Assembly (NCBI RefSeq): GCF_014831675.1
Contig: NZ_VJXY01000008.1
Coordinates: forward strand, 142,059-206,058
Direction: 5' to 3'
DNA length: 64,000 nucleotides
DNA from: Komarekiella delphini-convector SJRDD-AB1
GTDB taxonomy: Bacteria > Cyanobacteriota > Cyanobacteriia > Cyanobacteriales > Nostocaceae
In this document: positions 57,381 to 64,000 of the stretch, one piece after another
How the letters are laid out: the number at the start of each line of letters is the position of its first letter
How positions within the stretch are numbered: the first letter of the stretch is position 1
Notes under the pieces: model-generated
Told to the model about the DNA's origin: nothing
The model's input: the letters and a program-made list of their open reading frames with translations, nothing else
Databases searched by the model: none
Translations under genes and position numbers: made by a program

Positions 57381-58472
57381 CTACGCTAAACAGATGACAG
57401 CCAAAATAGCAGCGATTATATAAAATACGGAAACTACTTGTAATTCTGACCAGCCAGTAAGTTCTAAATGATGGTGTAAAGGGGCCATTTTGAAGAGACG
57501 TTTGCCTTTGCCATCGGGGCCCTTTGTGGCTTTGTAATAACTTACCTGCGCCATCACGGAAAGGGTTTCTACAAAGAAGATACCGCTGAGAATGAACAGC
57601 GCTACTAAGCTATTGGTCAATAGTGCTACAGCAGCTAAAGCGCCTCCGAGCGCCAGAGAACCAGTATCTCCCATGAAAACACGGGCTGGGTTACGGTTAT
57701 GAGCTAAGAAACCTAAGCAACCGCCACTCAAAGCAGCACAAAATACCATCAATCCTGGTGATGTAGGTGCAATTAAAGCCCCTAGTGCTAGTAAAGCGAT
57801 CGCTACTGTTCCTGCTGCTAAGCCATCAATACCATCAGTTAAATTAGTCGCGTTACTTTCTGCAACCAAGACAAACCCTGCTAAGGGCCAGAATAGTAAC
57901 CCTAATGGTAGCGAAAAACTCACCCAAGGCAAGGCAATATTTGTAATACTAGAAGGTTGAGTAAACATCAGCCATAGACAAAACACTGCTGCAAAACCGA
58001 TTTGCAAAGCTAGTTTCATCCCAGGAGATATACCTTTATTTGACTTACGACGCAGAATTTGCCAATCATCTATCCAGCCAATAAATCCGTAGCTGAGTGT
58101 TAATGCGGAGACGGCAAGCACTTCTGAAGCAAAGTTAGACATTATACAGGCAGATATCACAGCCACGGGTATAAAAAATATACCCCCCATCGTTGGTGTA
58201 CCTGCTTTTTTTAGATGGGCTTGGGGGCCATCTTCACGGATTATTTGCCCCGTTTTGAGTGCTTGCAGTAAAGGTATTACCCAATAGCCGACAACACCTG
58301 ATCCCAGAGCACATAATAATAGTGGTAGGGTTAATGAGGTGAGTTGCCAGGGCAGCCTATTTGCCATCGTATCTAAAAAAAACGCTGCACCACCTAGCCC
58401 TACGGCTAATAAAGAGGCTAGAGCGATCCCAGAAATGTTTAATCCTTGCTCAGGAGATAATTTAGCGTCCAC
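57381..58472 (-). CDS. mraY: Phospho-N-acetylmuramoyl-pentapeptide transferase
   Basis: Integral membrane enzyme making lipid I from UDP-MurNAc-pentapeptide and undecaprenyl phosphate. About ten transmembrane helices. Catalytic and signature blocks are KKAGTPTMGGIFFIP, SNATNLTDGIDGLAAG (Asp pair) and RVFMGDTGSLALGGALAA. The C-terminal PLHHHLELTGWSE is also present. Start is GTG 58472 with AAGGGA before it. Length 363. The last two or three residues and the TAG stop come from a GCCTGCGGCGGGCTGCGCC palindromic repeat (57359-57386), so the natural C-terminus has probably been cut or replaced. It converges on moaB. Confidence 0.95.
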   Translation of the reverse strand: MDAKLSPEQGLNISGIALASLLAVGLGGAAFFLDTMANRLPWQLTSLTLPLLLCALGSGVVGYWVIPLLQALKTGQIIREDGPQAHLKKAGTPTMGGIFFIPVAVISACIMSNFASEVLAVSALTLSYGFIGWIDDWQILRRKSNKGISPGMKLALQIGFAAVFCLWLMFTQPSSITNIALPWVSFSLPLGLLFWPLAGFVLVAESNATNLTDGIDGLAAGTVAIALLALGALIAPTSPGLMVFCAALSGGCLGFLAHNRNPARVFMGDTGSLALGGALAAVALLTNSLVALFILSGIFFVETLSVMAQVSYYKATKGPDGKGKRLFKMAPLHHHLELTGWSELQVVSVFYIIAAILAVICLA

Positions 58473-58550
58473 AGAAATTTCCCTTCACTCCACACTTACA
58501 AAATTGAATACCAGGAACTAGGGATACCACCAAGTTCCCGACTGAAAAAG

Positions 58551-58790
58551 CTAATCTTCAGCGATGCCTATATCGTCATCATCATCAAGATCATAGTCGC
58601 CAATACCATCTTCTACACTCATTAGCGACTCTATTTCTTCTTCGTCATCCAGAAAATCCGGTTCGTGAACGTCACGCGCAATAAGACGACCGCCAGATTG
58701 CAACCAATCCAACATGGAGGACTCTTGTTTTAATGGAATTACAGCAGCTCGCTGGTTACGGGGTTCTTCACGTAATGGAGAATTCAGCAT
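58551..58790 (-). CDS. DUF3134-type small acidic protein
   Basis: A 79-residue cyanobacterial protein of unknown function. The N-terminal half is conserved in character (LREEPRNQRAAVIPLKQESSMLDWLQSGGRL). The C-terminal half is very acidic (DDEEEIESL, YDLDDDDDIGIAED). I recognise it as DUF3134. It lies 78 bases upstream of mraY on the same strand and may share its transcript. No catalytic motif. Confidence 0.8.
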   Translation of the reverse strand: MLNSPLREEPRNQRAAVIPLKQESSMLDWLQSGGRLIARDVHEPDFLDDEEEIESLMSVEDGIGDYDLDDDDDIGIAED

Positions 58791-59044
58791 ATCGACGAAG
58801 ACAAGAAAAGGTTGACCAAAAGGTTTAGGTAACTTGACATTTAGAGTCTATCACTTGATACGGACTAATTTAGTTATTCATTCAACTGGTTAGTTTAGAA
58901 ATCCGCAATAGGATAGAAATTTTTTATTTAATAGCCGTATGTCAAATGGATGGGGGTTTTTAGTGATTTGTACGGCTCTATACAGGAGACATTAATATCT
59001 TGTTCATGCTAATTGAAAGTGAATGATTTTTAAGGTGAAAAGCA

Positions 59045-59629
59045 ATGATTGGAAAAACGGCTCTTATAGATGCGATCGCTGGAACAAATCGCGGAATACT
59101 TGCAACTGAGCAACAGAAACAAGCTATTTTAGCAGCGATCGCCAATTTAGAAGATCTTAACCCTACACCACGTCCGGTGGAAGCTAGCAATTTGCTAGAT
59201 GGCGATTGGCGATTACTATACACCACTAGCAAGGGTCTGTTAAACCTAGATCGCATACCTTTATGTAAACTTGGGCAAATTTATCAGTGTATTCGGGTAG
59301 AGACTACCAGCGTCTACAACATAGCTGAGATTTATGGCTTACCCTATCTTGAAGGATTAGTCAGCGTTGCTGCCAAATTTGAGCCAGTTTCAGGTCGTCG
59401 CGTCCAAGTGAAATTTGAGCGGTCTATTGTTGGATTACAACGTTTAATAGGATACAATTCTCCGGCAACTTTTATCCAAGAAATTGAAAATGGTAAAAAA
59501 TTTCCGGCTATTGATGCCGCCTTAAACAGCAATACACAACAGGGCTGGTTAGACATTACTTATATAGATAACAATCTGCGGATTGGCAGAGGTAATGAGG
59601 GGAGTGTGTTTGTATTAAGCAAAGCATAA
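59045..59629 (+). CDS. PAP/fibrillin (plastid-lipid-associated) family protein
   Basis: A 194-residue lipocalin-like protein of the PAP_fibrillin family, associated with thylakoid lipid droplets and photoprotection in plastids. Family features: KTALIDAIAGTNRGI at the start, LDGDWRLLYTTSKGLLNLDRIP (about 50-71) and a basic FERSIVGLQRLIGY strand. The end, WLDITYIDNNLRIGRGNEGSVFVL, is the typical final beta-hairpin. Start ATG 59045 matches the family. Monocistronic by position. Confidence 0.9.
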   Translation: MIGKTALIDAIAGTNRGILATEQQKQAILAAIANLEDLNPTPRPVEASNLLDGDWRLLYTTSKGLLNLDRIPLCKLGQIYQCIRVETTSVYNIAEIYGLPYLEGLVSVAAKFEPVSGRRVQVKFERSIVGLQRLIGYNSPATFIQEIENGKKFPAIDAALNSNTQQGWLDITYIDNNLRIGRGNEGSVFVLSKA

Positions 59630-59785
59630 TATTGAGTAAAAGTACTATTTGCGTCGAAGGTACACTATTACATGTACTTTGTCAAGCCTTGTCTAACAGT
59701 TTTTTATATTTGACATTTGAGATGAGGGAGTAGGAGAGATGGGGAAAGCAGAGGAGCAGAGCAAGAAAATAATTAATGACCCCTG

Positions 59786-59846
59786 ACTCCTGTCTCCTGT
59801 CTCATAAATCCTTACTAATGACAAATGACCAATGACCAATGACCAG
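59786..59846. repeat. Heptamer tandem arrays upstream of psaE
   Basis: Two neighbouring arrays: TCCTGTC units at 59786-59803 and AATGACC units at about 59817-59846, in the gene-free space 59630-59951. A polypurine GGGAAAGCAGAGGAGCAGAG tract lies just before (about 59742-59762). The psaE promoter must lie within or after these repeats. Confidence 0.65.
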
Positions 59847-59951
59847 TCAGACAAATAACTTAATAAAACCTCTTGCTGATACCTTCAGGTTGTAGAGTGA
59901 AATCAATTAGCCCTATATGTTGGCGATTGATAATTAAAAGGGAAAATACTC

Positions 59952-60179
59952 ATGGTTCAACGTGGTTCTAAAGTACGTATTCTCCGCCCAGAATCCTACT
60001 GGTTTCAGGATGTCGGAACCGTTGCTTCTATTGACCAAAGCGGTATCAAATACCCAGTAATTGTCCGGTTTGAGAAGGTAAATTACGCTGGTATCAATAC
60101 CAATAACTTTGCCCAAGATGAATTAATAGAGACTGAAGCACCAAAGGCTAAGCCGAAAAAAGAAGCAGCTAAGCCATAA
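59952..60179 (+). CDS. psaE: Photosystem I reaction centre subunit IV
   Basis: Stromal-side PSI subunit that helps ferredoxin docking and cyclic electron flow. SH3-like fold; family start [20 protein letters not shown] and [15 protein letters not shown]. The C-terminal tail [16 protein letters not shown] is Ala/Lys/Pro-rich as usual in cyanobacteria. Length 75. A good ribosome site (AAAGGGA) stands nine bases before the ATG. Confidence 0.96.
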   Translation: MVQRGSKVRILRPESYWFQDVGTVASIDQSGIKYPVIVRFEKVNYAGINTNNFAQDELIETEAPKAKPKKEAAKP

Positions 60180-60406
60180 GGAGATTATTTAATGGGATGA
60201 TGAAGATAAGTGTCAAGTATGGAATATGAAGTATGAAACTTTCAGTTCTTTCATCCTTCATCCCAGCCTACCCTACTCTGAGAAAAGCCGCCCTGTGGGG
60301 ATTTACGGTTTATTTTTGAGAGTACGGTAAGTTACTTACGGGTGTTTACATACTTCTCCATGTCTTGTCCCACAAATACATCCAATTGCTCGCTTAATCA
60401 GCTTGA

Positions 60407-61249
60407 ATGCCTGAATTGCCTGAAGTTGAAACAGTCCGGCGGGGTCTAAATCAATTGACCCTTAACCAAGAAATTACGGGTGGAGATGTGTTGCTTGATC
60501 GCACCATCGCCTACCCGTTTTCTGTTGGTGAGTTTGTTACTGGAATTAAAGGGAGTGCCATCAAAACTTGGCATCGTCGCGGCAAATATCTCTTAGCCGA
60601 ATTCTCCCCCTCTCCCTCATCTAGCTGGCTAGGGGCTCATCTGCGAATGACTGGTCAACTACTATGGCTGCATCGAGATGAACCATTGCACAAGCACACA
60701 CGAGTCAGGTTATTCTTTAGAGATCACCAAGAATTGCGCTTCGTTGACCAGCGCACCTTCGGTCAAATGTGGTGGGTTCCCCCTGGTGTTGCCGTAGAAA
60801 GTATCATTACTGGTTTAGCAAAGCTAGCAGCAGATCCATTTTCCCCCGAATTCACCGTCGAGTATCTAGCTCTCAAACTCCAAAACCGCCGCCGTCTGAT
60901 TAAAACTGCACTACTTGATCAGTCAGTAGTGGCGGGATTAGGTAACATTTATGCTGATGAAGCACTCTTCAAGAGTGGAGTGTTACCCGAAACTCTATGT
61001 ACAGATTTGCAGCTAAAGCAAATTGAGCGTTTACGAACAGCCATCATTCAGGTATTAGAAACCAGTATTGAGGCTGGTGGTACAACTTTTAGTAATTTCC
61101 TCAGTGTTAAGGGTACAAATGGCAACTATGGTGGTATTGCCTGGGTTTATAACCGCGCCGGAGAACCCTGTCGAGTTTGTGACACAGCAATTATGCGGAT
61201 TAGGTTAGCTGGGCGATCTAGTCACTTTTGCCCCCAGTGTCAACGTTAA
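60407..61249 (+). CDS. mutM: Formamidopyrimidine-DNA glycosylase
   Basis: Bifunctional DNA glycosylase/AP lyase that removes 8-oxoguanine and Fapy lesions. The catalytic N-terminus is PELPEVE (Pro2, Glu3), the conserved Lys is in RRGKYLLAEF, and the H2TH region is LLDQSVVAGLGNIYADEALF. The C-terminal zinc finger has four Cys (CRVCDTAIMRIRLAGRSSHF followed by CPQC). Length 280. Start ATG 60407 is fixed by the catalytic Pro2. Confidence 0.96.
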   Translation: MPELPEVETVRRGLNQLTLNQEITGGDVLLDRTIAYPFSVGEFVTGIKGSAIKTWHRRGKYLLAEFSPSPSSSWLGAHLRMTGQLLWLHRDEPLHKHTRVRLFFRDHQELRFVDQRTFGQMWWVPPGVAVESIITGLAKLAADPFSPEFTVEYLALKLQNRRRLIKTALLDQSVVAGLGNIYADEALFKSGVLPETLCTDLQLKQIERLRTAIIQVLETSIEAGGTTFSNFLSVKGTNGNYGGIAWVYNRAGEPCRVCDTAIMRIRLAGRSSHFCPQCQR

Positions 61250-61319
61250 TCTTGTTTCCCTATCTCCCCCTGCTTTGCTGCCTGCTCAATGCAAGGATTT
61301 GCAATTTTGCGCTCCGCTC

Positions 61320-61432
61320 AGAACTTTCCAAGACGGATTTTAGATTATTCAATCCAAAATCTGTCTTGAAAAGTTTGCTACGGAGGGAAACCCTCCTTAC
61401 AACTTTCCGCAAAATCTAAAATCTAAAATTCT
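61320..61432. repeat. Long hairpin and composite repeat
   Basis: AACTTTCCAAGACGGATTTT (61322 on) pairs over about 25 bases with AAAATCTGTCTTGAAAAGTT (to 61375) around a short loop. It is followed by AACTTTCCGCAAAATCTAAA. The same pieces are found at 50051-50215 in another arrangement. It lies in the mutM-ndhO spacer. Confidence 0.65.
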
Positions 61433-61535
61433 TCTGCTCCCCCATCTCCTCCTCTTCTAAATTACTTGTATCTTTGTCCCTAAACGCAAGCTAAAATCCT
61501 GAATAAAACAAGTTACAAACTTGAGAGGGGAACTC

Positions 61536-61751
61536 ATGGCAGTCAAAAGAGGAGATATGGTTCGCGCTATCCGCGAGAAATTGGAAAATAGTCTGGAAGC
61601 ACAAGCTAGTGATACGCGCTTTCCTGCCTATTTGTTTAACAGTAAAGGCGAAATTGTCGATGTCAAAGGTGATTACGCTCTTGTTAAGTTCGGGAAAGTG
61701 CCAACACCAAACATTTGGTTACGTGTGGATCAACTGGAAGAATTTAAATAA
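61536..61751 (+). CDS. ndhO: NAD(P)H dehydrogenase-like complex subunit O
   Basis: Small peripheral subunit of the NDH-1 complex used in cyclic electron flow and respiration in thylakoids. 71 residues: [20 protein letters not shown], then [20 protein letters not shown] and [16 protein letters not shown] 61536 is preceded by GAGAGGGGAAC, a strong ribosome site; an upstream in-frame start at 61521 lies within that site and is rejected. Confidence 0.94.
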   Translation: MAVKRGDMVRAIREKLENSLEAQASDTRFPAYLFNSKGEIVDVKGDYALVKFGKVPTPNIWLRVDQLEEFK

Positions 61752-61789
61752 TCAAATGCCTTCAGACTAAAGTCTGGGCTACACAAACA

Positions 61790-61809
61790 AAACCTGCGGA
61801 GGCAGGTTT
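61790..61809 (+). terminator. Hairpin terminator after ndhO
   Basis: AAACCTGC, loop GGAG, then GCAGGTTT; 38 bases after the ndhO stop. The T run is short (TTTC), with TTTATTTTT a few bases later. Confidence 0.5.
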
Positions 61810-61854
61810 CAAGAGGTTTATTTTTCGGTGTTGCAGAGTAAGCAGGATGATTTA

Positions 61855-62060
61855 TCGGGCTACGCCCCGTGCTAACACGCAGAGGCGCAGTGAACCAGGG
61901 CTGCGTTCGCCTTGGTCTCCGGCAGGAGAAGAGAAGTTGGAGCGGAGGCTTCCTTCGTTGGCGTAGCCCGCCGCAGGTATCCAAACTTCGGGGAGGGTTT
62001 CCCTCTCTTACGAGACGCTAACGCGAACCGCAGGCGACTGCTAAACCCGCAGGGAGACGC
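61855..62060. repeat. Mosaic of palindromic repeats upstream of mdh
   Basis: The gene-free stretch 61752-62159 contains TTGGCGTAGCCCGCCGCAGG (about 61959-61978), TTACGAGACGCTAACGCGAACC (about 62008-62029, in part) and GCTACGCCCCGTGCTAACAC (about 61860-61879). These are members of the families that also occur inside genes in this window. No protein is encoded. Confidence 0.6.
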
Positions 62061-62159
62061 AAAGAGAATAAGGAGTTTTAGATTTTAATCCTTAATTCAG
62101 CAATGCCTATTTTTCCAGTGAAGTCTAATCTTTAATCAAAAGCGATCGCACTCGAACAT

Positions 62160-63134
62160 ATGTCTTCTTCTAGCTCCTCAATTGTGTGTAGTTTACCTCG
62201 TGTCACCATCGTTGGTGCGGGTAGAGTCGGCAGCACCCTAGCCCAACGTATTGCGGAGAAAAATCTGGCAGATGTAGTGTTGCTGGATATCGTCGAGGGT
62301 ATGCCTCAAGGACTAGCTTTAGATTTGACTGAGGCTAAGGGAATTGAACTACATAATCGCCAGATTATTGGCACAAATAACTATGCTGATACATCTGGTT
62401 CTCAAATTGTGGTGATTACTGCTGGACTTCCTCGCAAGCCAGGTATGAGTCGGGATGACTTGCTGAAAACCAATGCCAAGATTGTAGTGGAAGCAGCTAA
62501 GAAAGCGATCGCACACTCTCCTAATGCGATTTTTATTGTCGTTACCAATCCTTTGGATGTGATGACTTATTTAGCTTGGCAAGCAACCGGCTTACCACGC
62601 GATCGCATTATGGGTATGGCTGGCGTGTTAGATTCGGCTCGCTTTGAAACTTTCATTGCCCTGGAATTAGGCGTTTTGCCTGCTGATGTCAAGGCGATGG
62701 TATTGGGTAGCCACGGCGATTTGATGGTTCCCCTGTCCCGTTATGCCACCGTTAACGGCATTCCTATCACAGAATTGTTAGATGCAGCCACAATTGAACG
62801 ATTAGTAGAGAGAACCCGTAACGGTGGTGCAGAAATTGTGGAATTGATGCAAACTGGTGGTGCTTTTTTTGCACCCGCATCTGCCACAAGTGTGATGGTG
62901 GAATCGATTTTGCTAAATCAGTCGCGGTTGTTGCCTGTGGCGGCGTATCTGCAAGGTGAATACAAATTAGCAGACATTGTAATTGGCGTTCCCTGTCGCT
63001 TGGGATGCGGTGGGATTGAGAGTATATTGCAATTGAATCTCACTGATGGGGAAAAAGCAGCTTTGCAGGCTTCGGCTCAATCTGTGCGTAAAAATATAGA
63101 CCGAGCGCAGGAGATTTTAGGTAGCAACATTTGA
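62160..63134 (+). CDS. mdh: Malate dehydrogenase (LDH-like family)
   Basis: NAD-dependent oxidoreductase converting malate and oxaloacetate; LDH-like MDH type 3. The Rossmann motif is VTIVGAGRVGSTLAQRI (about 15-31). VVITAGLPRKPGMSRDDLL holds the substrate Arg loop with the MDH-type Arg (LPRKPGMSR). VTNPLDVMTYLAWQATGLP and the catalytic VLGSHGDLMVPL (His) follow. Length 324. A Ser-rich head (SSSSSSIV) precedes the core. Start ATG 62160. Confidence 0.94.
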   Translation: MSSSSSSIVCSLPRVTIVGAGRVGSTLAQRIAEKNLADVVLLDIVEGMPQGLALDLTEAKGIELHNRQIIGTNNYADTSGSQIVVITAGLPRKPGMSRDDLLKTNAKIVVEAAKKAIAHSPNAIFIVVTNPLDVMTYLAWQATGLPRDRIMGMAGVLDSARFETFIALELGVLPADVKAMVLGSHGDLMVPLSRYATVNGIPITELLDAATIERLVERTRNGGAEIVELMQTGGAFFAPASATSVMVESILLNQSRLLPVAAYLQGEYKLADIVIGVPCRLGCGGIESILQLNLTDGEKAALQASAQSVRKNIDRAQEILGSNI

Positions 63135-63179
63135 ATTTTGGGCAACCTCAATTTATTCAGGACTTATGCAAAATCATGA

Positions 63180-63255
63180 AAAAACGTAGACGCGGAGCGG
63201 CTTGCCGCAGGCTACCGCTAAAGACGCATTCGCGTAGCGTCTCGTAGAGAAGGAC
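63180..63255. repeat. Palindromic repeat cluster after mdh
   Basis: GCGGAGCGGCTTGCCGCAGG then TTCGCGTAGCGTCTCGTAGA, members of the same families as at 44748 and 50086. Located between mdh and the terminator at 63315. Confidence 0.65.
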
Positions 63256-63314
63256 ACAAAGAAATAAGAGTTTCAGAGAGTTCTTGCGTAAGTCCTATTA
63301 TTCTGCAAAAACAA

Positions 63315-63344
63315 AAGGCAGTAGATTTTGAAATCTACTGCCTT
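63315..63344. terminator. Bidirectional terminator between mdh and the repeat protein gene
   Basis: AAGGCAGTAGATTT, loop TG, AAATCTACTGCCTT: a perfect 14-bp stem between convergent genes. It is flanked by ACAAA on the left and GTTTGC on the right, so it can act on both strands. Confidence 0.65.
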
Positions 63345-63392
63345 GTTTGCTGTTCCACTTAATCGCTGCGTCAAAAACACATTAGTTATGTA

Positions 63393-63725
63393 TTAACGGC
63401 GGTAATCCTGATCAGCTGGGTCGCCATAAGGGTCTTCGCTTGCTGGGCGAACATTACCGAAATATTCCTGGTCTGCTGGATCACCGTATGGGTCTTCACT
63501 TGCTGGTGTGAGGTTGCCATAAGCTCCCTGATCTGCTGGATCACCGTAAGGATCTTCGCTAGCTGGACGTACATTGCCGTAATAGTCCTGGTCTGCTGGA
63601 TCACCGTAGGGATCTTCGCTAGCTGGACGTACATTGCGATCGCGATATTCGGCATCCCGCTCATCTTGAGCATCGTTTGTCCCTAAGAGAATATCCTTCG
63701 CCTTTCGCAAAAAGTCATCTACCAT
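63393..63725 (-). CDS. Acidic tandem-repeat protein (ASEDPYGDPADQ repeats)
   Basis: A 110-residue protein. Residues 1-30 form a helix-like head (VDDFLRKAKDILLGTNDAQD). Then come four tandem units of 20 residues, each with ASEDPYGDPADQ and a variable linker (DYYGNVRP, GAYGNLTP, EYFGNVRP, DYRR). The spacing and the invariant Asp/Glu/Tyr suggest a metal- or partner-binding repeat. The ATG at 63725 has AGGAG eight bases before it. The DNA repeat also leaves a second - strand frame open (63386-63673), but that one has no ribosome site and looks unlike protein. No known function; the head resembles small cyanobacterial stress proteins only loosely. Confidence 0.75.
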   Translation of the reverse strand: MVDDFLRKAKDILLGTNDAQDERDAEYRDRNVRPASEDPYGDPADQDYYGNVRPASEDPYGDPADQGAYGNLTPASEDPYGDPADQEYFGNVRPASEDPYGDPADQDYRR

Positions 63726-63803
63726 GATTCATCTCCTGATTTGATTTCATGTGTACCACGTGCGCGATCGGCGTTATCCTCCGGGAAGTGGCTTTGCATG
63801 AAC

Positions 63804-64000
63804 CTATCCCACTAATAAAATCCGATTCATCCAAATATGAATTGTGGCTAGAGAAAGAAAAGCGTTAAAGCAGGCAGAAATCCGCTCCCATCGCACAACT
63901 AGTCGTCGATATTTCCTTTGATACCAAGCAAAACAACGCTCTTGTTGAAAACGCGGGACTGAAATTTGAATTGGTCTACCCCGATTTTTTCTAGTCTTCC
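63804..64000 (-). CDS. IS5-type transposase, C-terminal part, runs off the window
   Basis: The - strand reads as the end of a DDE transposase: RPIQISVPRFQQERCFAWYQ, then RKYRRLVVRWERISACFNAF and LATIHIWMNRIL, with a stop at 63804-63806. The conserved Glu of the catalytic triad lies in the FQQERCFAWYQRKYRR block, which is typical of IS5-group elements. The start is beyond the window's end, so completeness cannot be judged. The element's terminal repeat should lie between 63726 and 63803 but was not resolved. Confidence 0.75.
   Translation of the reverse strand, partial: KTRKNRGRPIQISVPRFQQERCFAWYQRKYRRLVVRWERISACFNAFLSLATIHIWMNRILLVG

Noticed and set aside
61730-61984. An 84-codon - strand frame upstream of mdh
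   Set aside because: It is composed of palindromic repeats and has no coding character.
63386-63673. Alternative - strand frame over the ASEDPYGDPADQ gene
   Set aside because: It is open only because the DNA is a tandem repeat; it lacks a ribosome site and has biased, Met/Gln-rich composition.

Overview
The window comes from the chromosome of a filamentous, probably heterocyst-forming cyanobacterium (Nostocales, Nostoc/Anabaena-like). The evidence is the high density of GCGATCGC (HIP1) octamers, photosynthesis genes (psaE, psb28, ndhO, petJ), a cyanobacterial phytochrome with an Rcp1-type regulator, an H-NOX protein close to the Nostoc type, a kdpABGC operon with a shortened kdpD, and many heptanucleotide tandem repeats and small palindromic elements of the kind abundant in Nostoc genomes. 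No rRNA, tRNA or CRISPR array was seen.

Layout. 1-11.5 kb: a secreted alpha/beta hydrolase, then a light/signal block (phytochrome kinase, Rcp1-like regulator, REC-GAF-kinase hybrid), a membrane protein, truB and another sensor kinase. 11.6-19 kb: an orphan ParA/TraL-like ATPase, a TonB-dependent receptor, a possible RiPP-like small peptide, a TPR protein, cytochrome c6, an acetyltransferase and a group 2 sigma factor. 19.9-26.8 kb: priA, a 1096-residue DUF4347/Calx-beta surface protein, and a deletion scar fusing a sensor kinase to a LuxR-type regulator. 27.3-35.3 kb: kdpA, kdpB, kdpG, kdpC and a kinase-less kdpD, with a molybdopterin oxidoreductase/cytochrome b pair lying between kdpC and kdpD. 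35.6-41 kb: anmK, a small AT-rich glycan cluster (GT2, acyltransferase, GT4) and a Gln-rich secreted protein. 41-48.6 kb: rlmN, an H-NOX/kinase operon, a MIF-like tautomerase, cobM, lgt, and coaD overlapping a coiled-coil gene. 48.6-57 kb: the TldD/PmbA peptidase pair, cysS, a COG0523 GTPase, an Rpn-type nuclease, dtd, psb28 and moaB. 57-64 kb: mraY, DUF3134, a PAP/fibrillin protein, psaE, mutM, ndhO, mdh, a four-repeat acidic protein and the end of an IS5-type transposase.

The most unusual property of the window is repeat invasion. At least five families of short repeats occur here: heptamer arrays, polypurine GGGGCAGAGGAGCAG tracts, TTCGCGTAGCGTCTCGTAGAG palindromes, GCCTGCGGCGGGCTTCGCC palindromes and GTAGAGACGTTGCA palindromes. 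They lie between genes and also inside reading frames. In PriA (two sites), CysS, the phytochrome kinase and the hybrid kinase they are translated in frame as extra segments. At mraY and the molybdopterin oxidoreductase gene they supply the stop codon. There are also MITE-like elements, one (8441-8709) with clear 10-bp target duplications.

All assignments are from reading motifs by eye; no database search was run.
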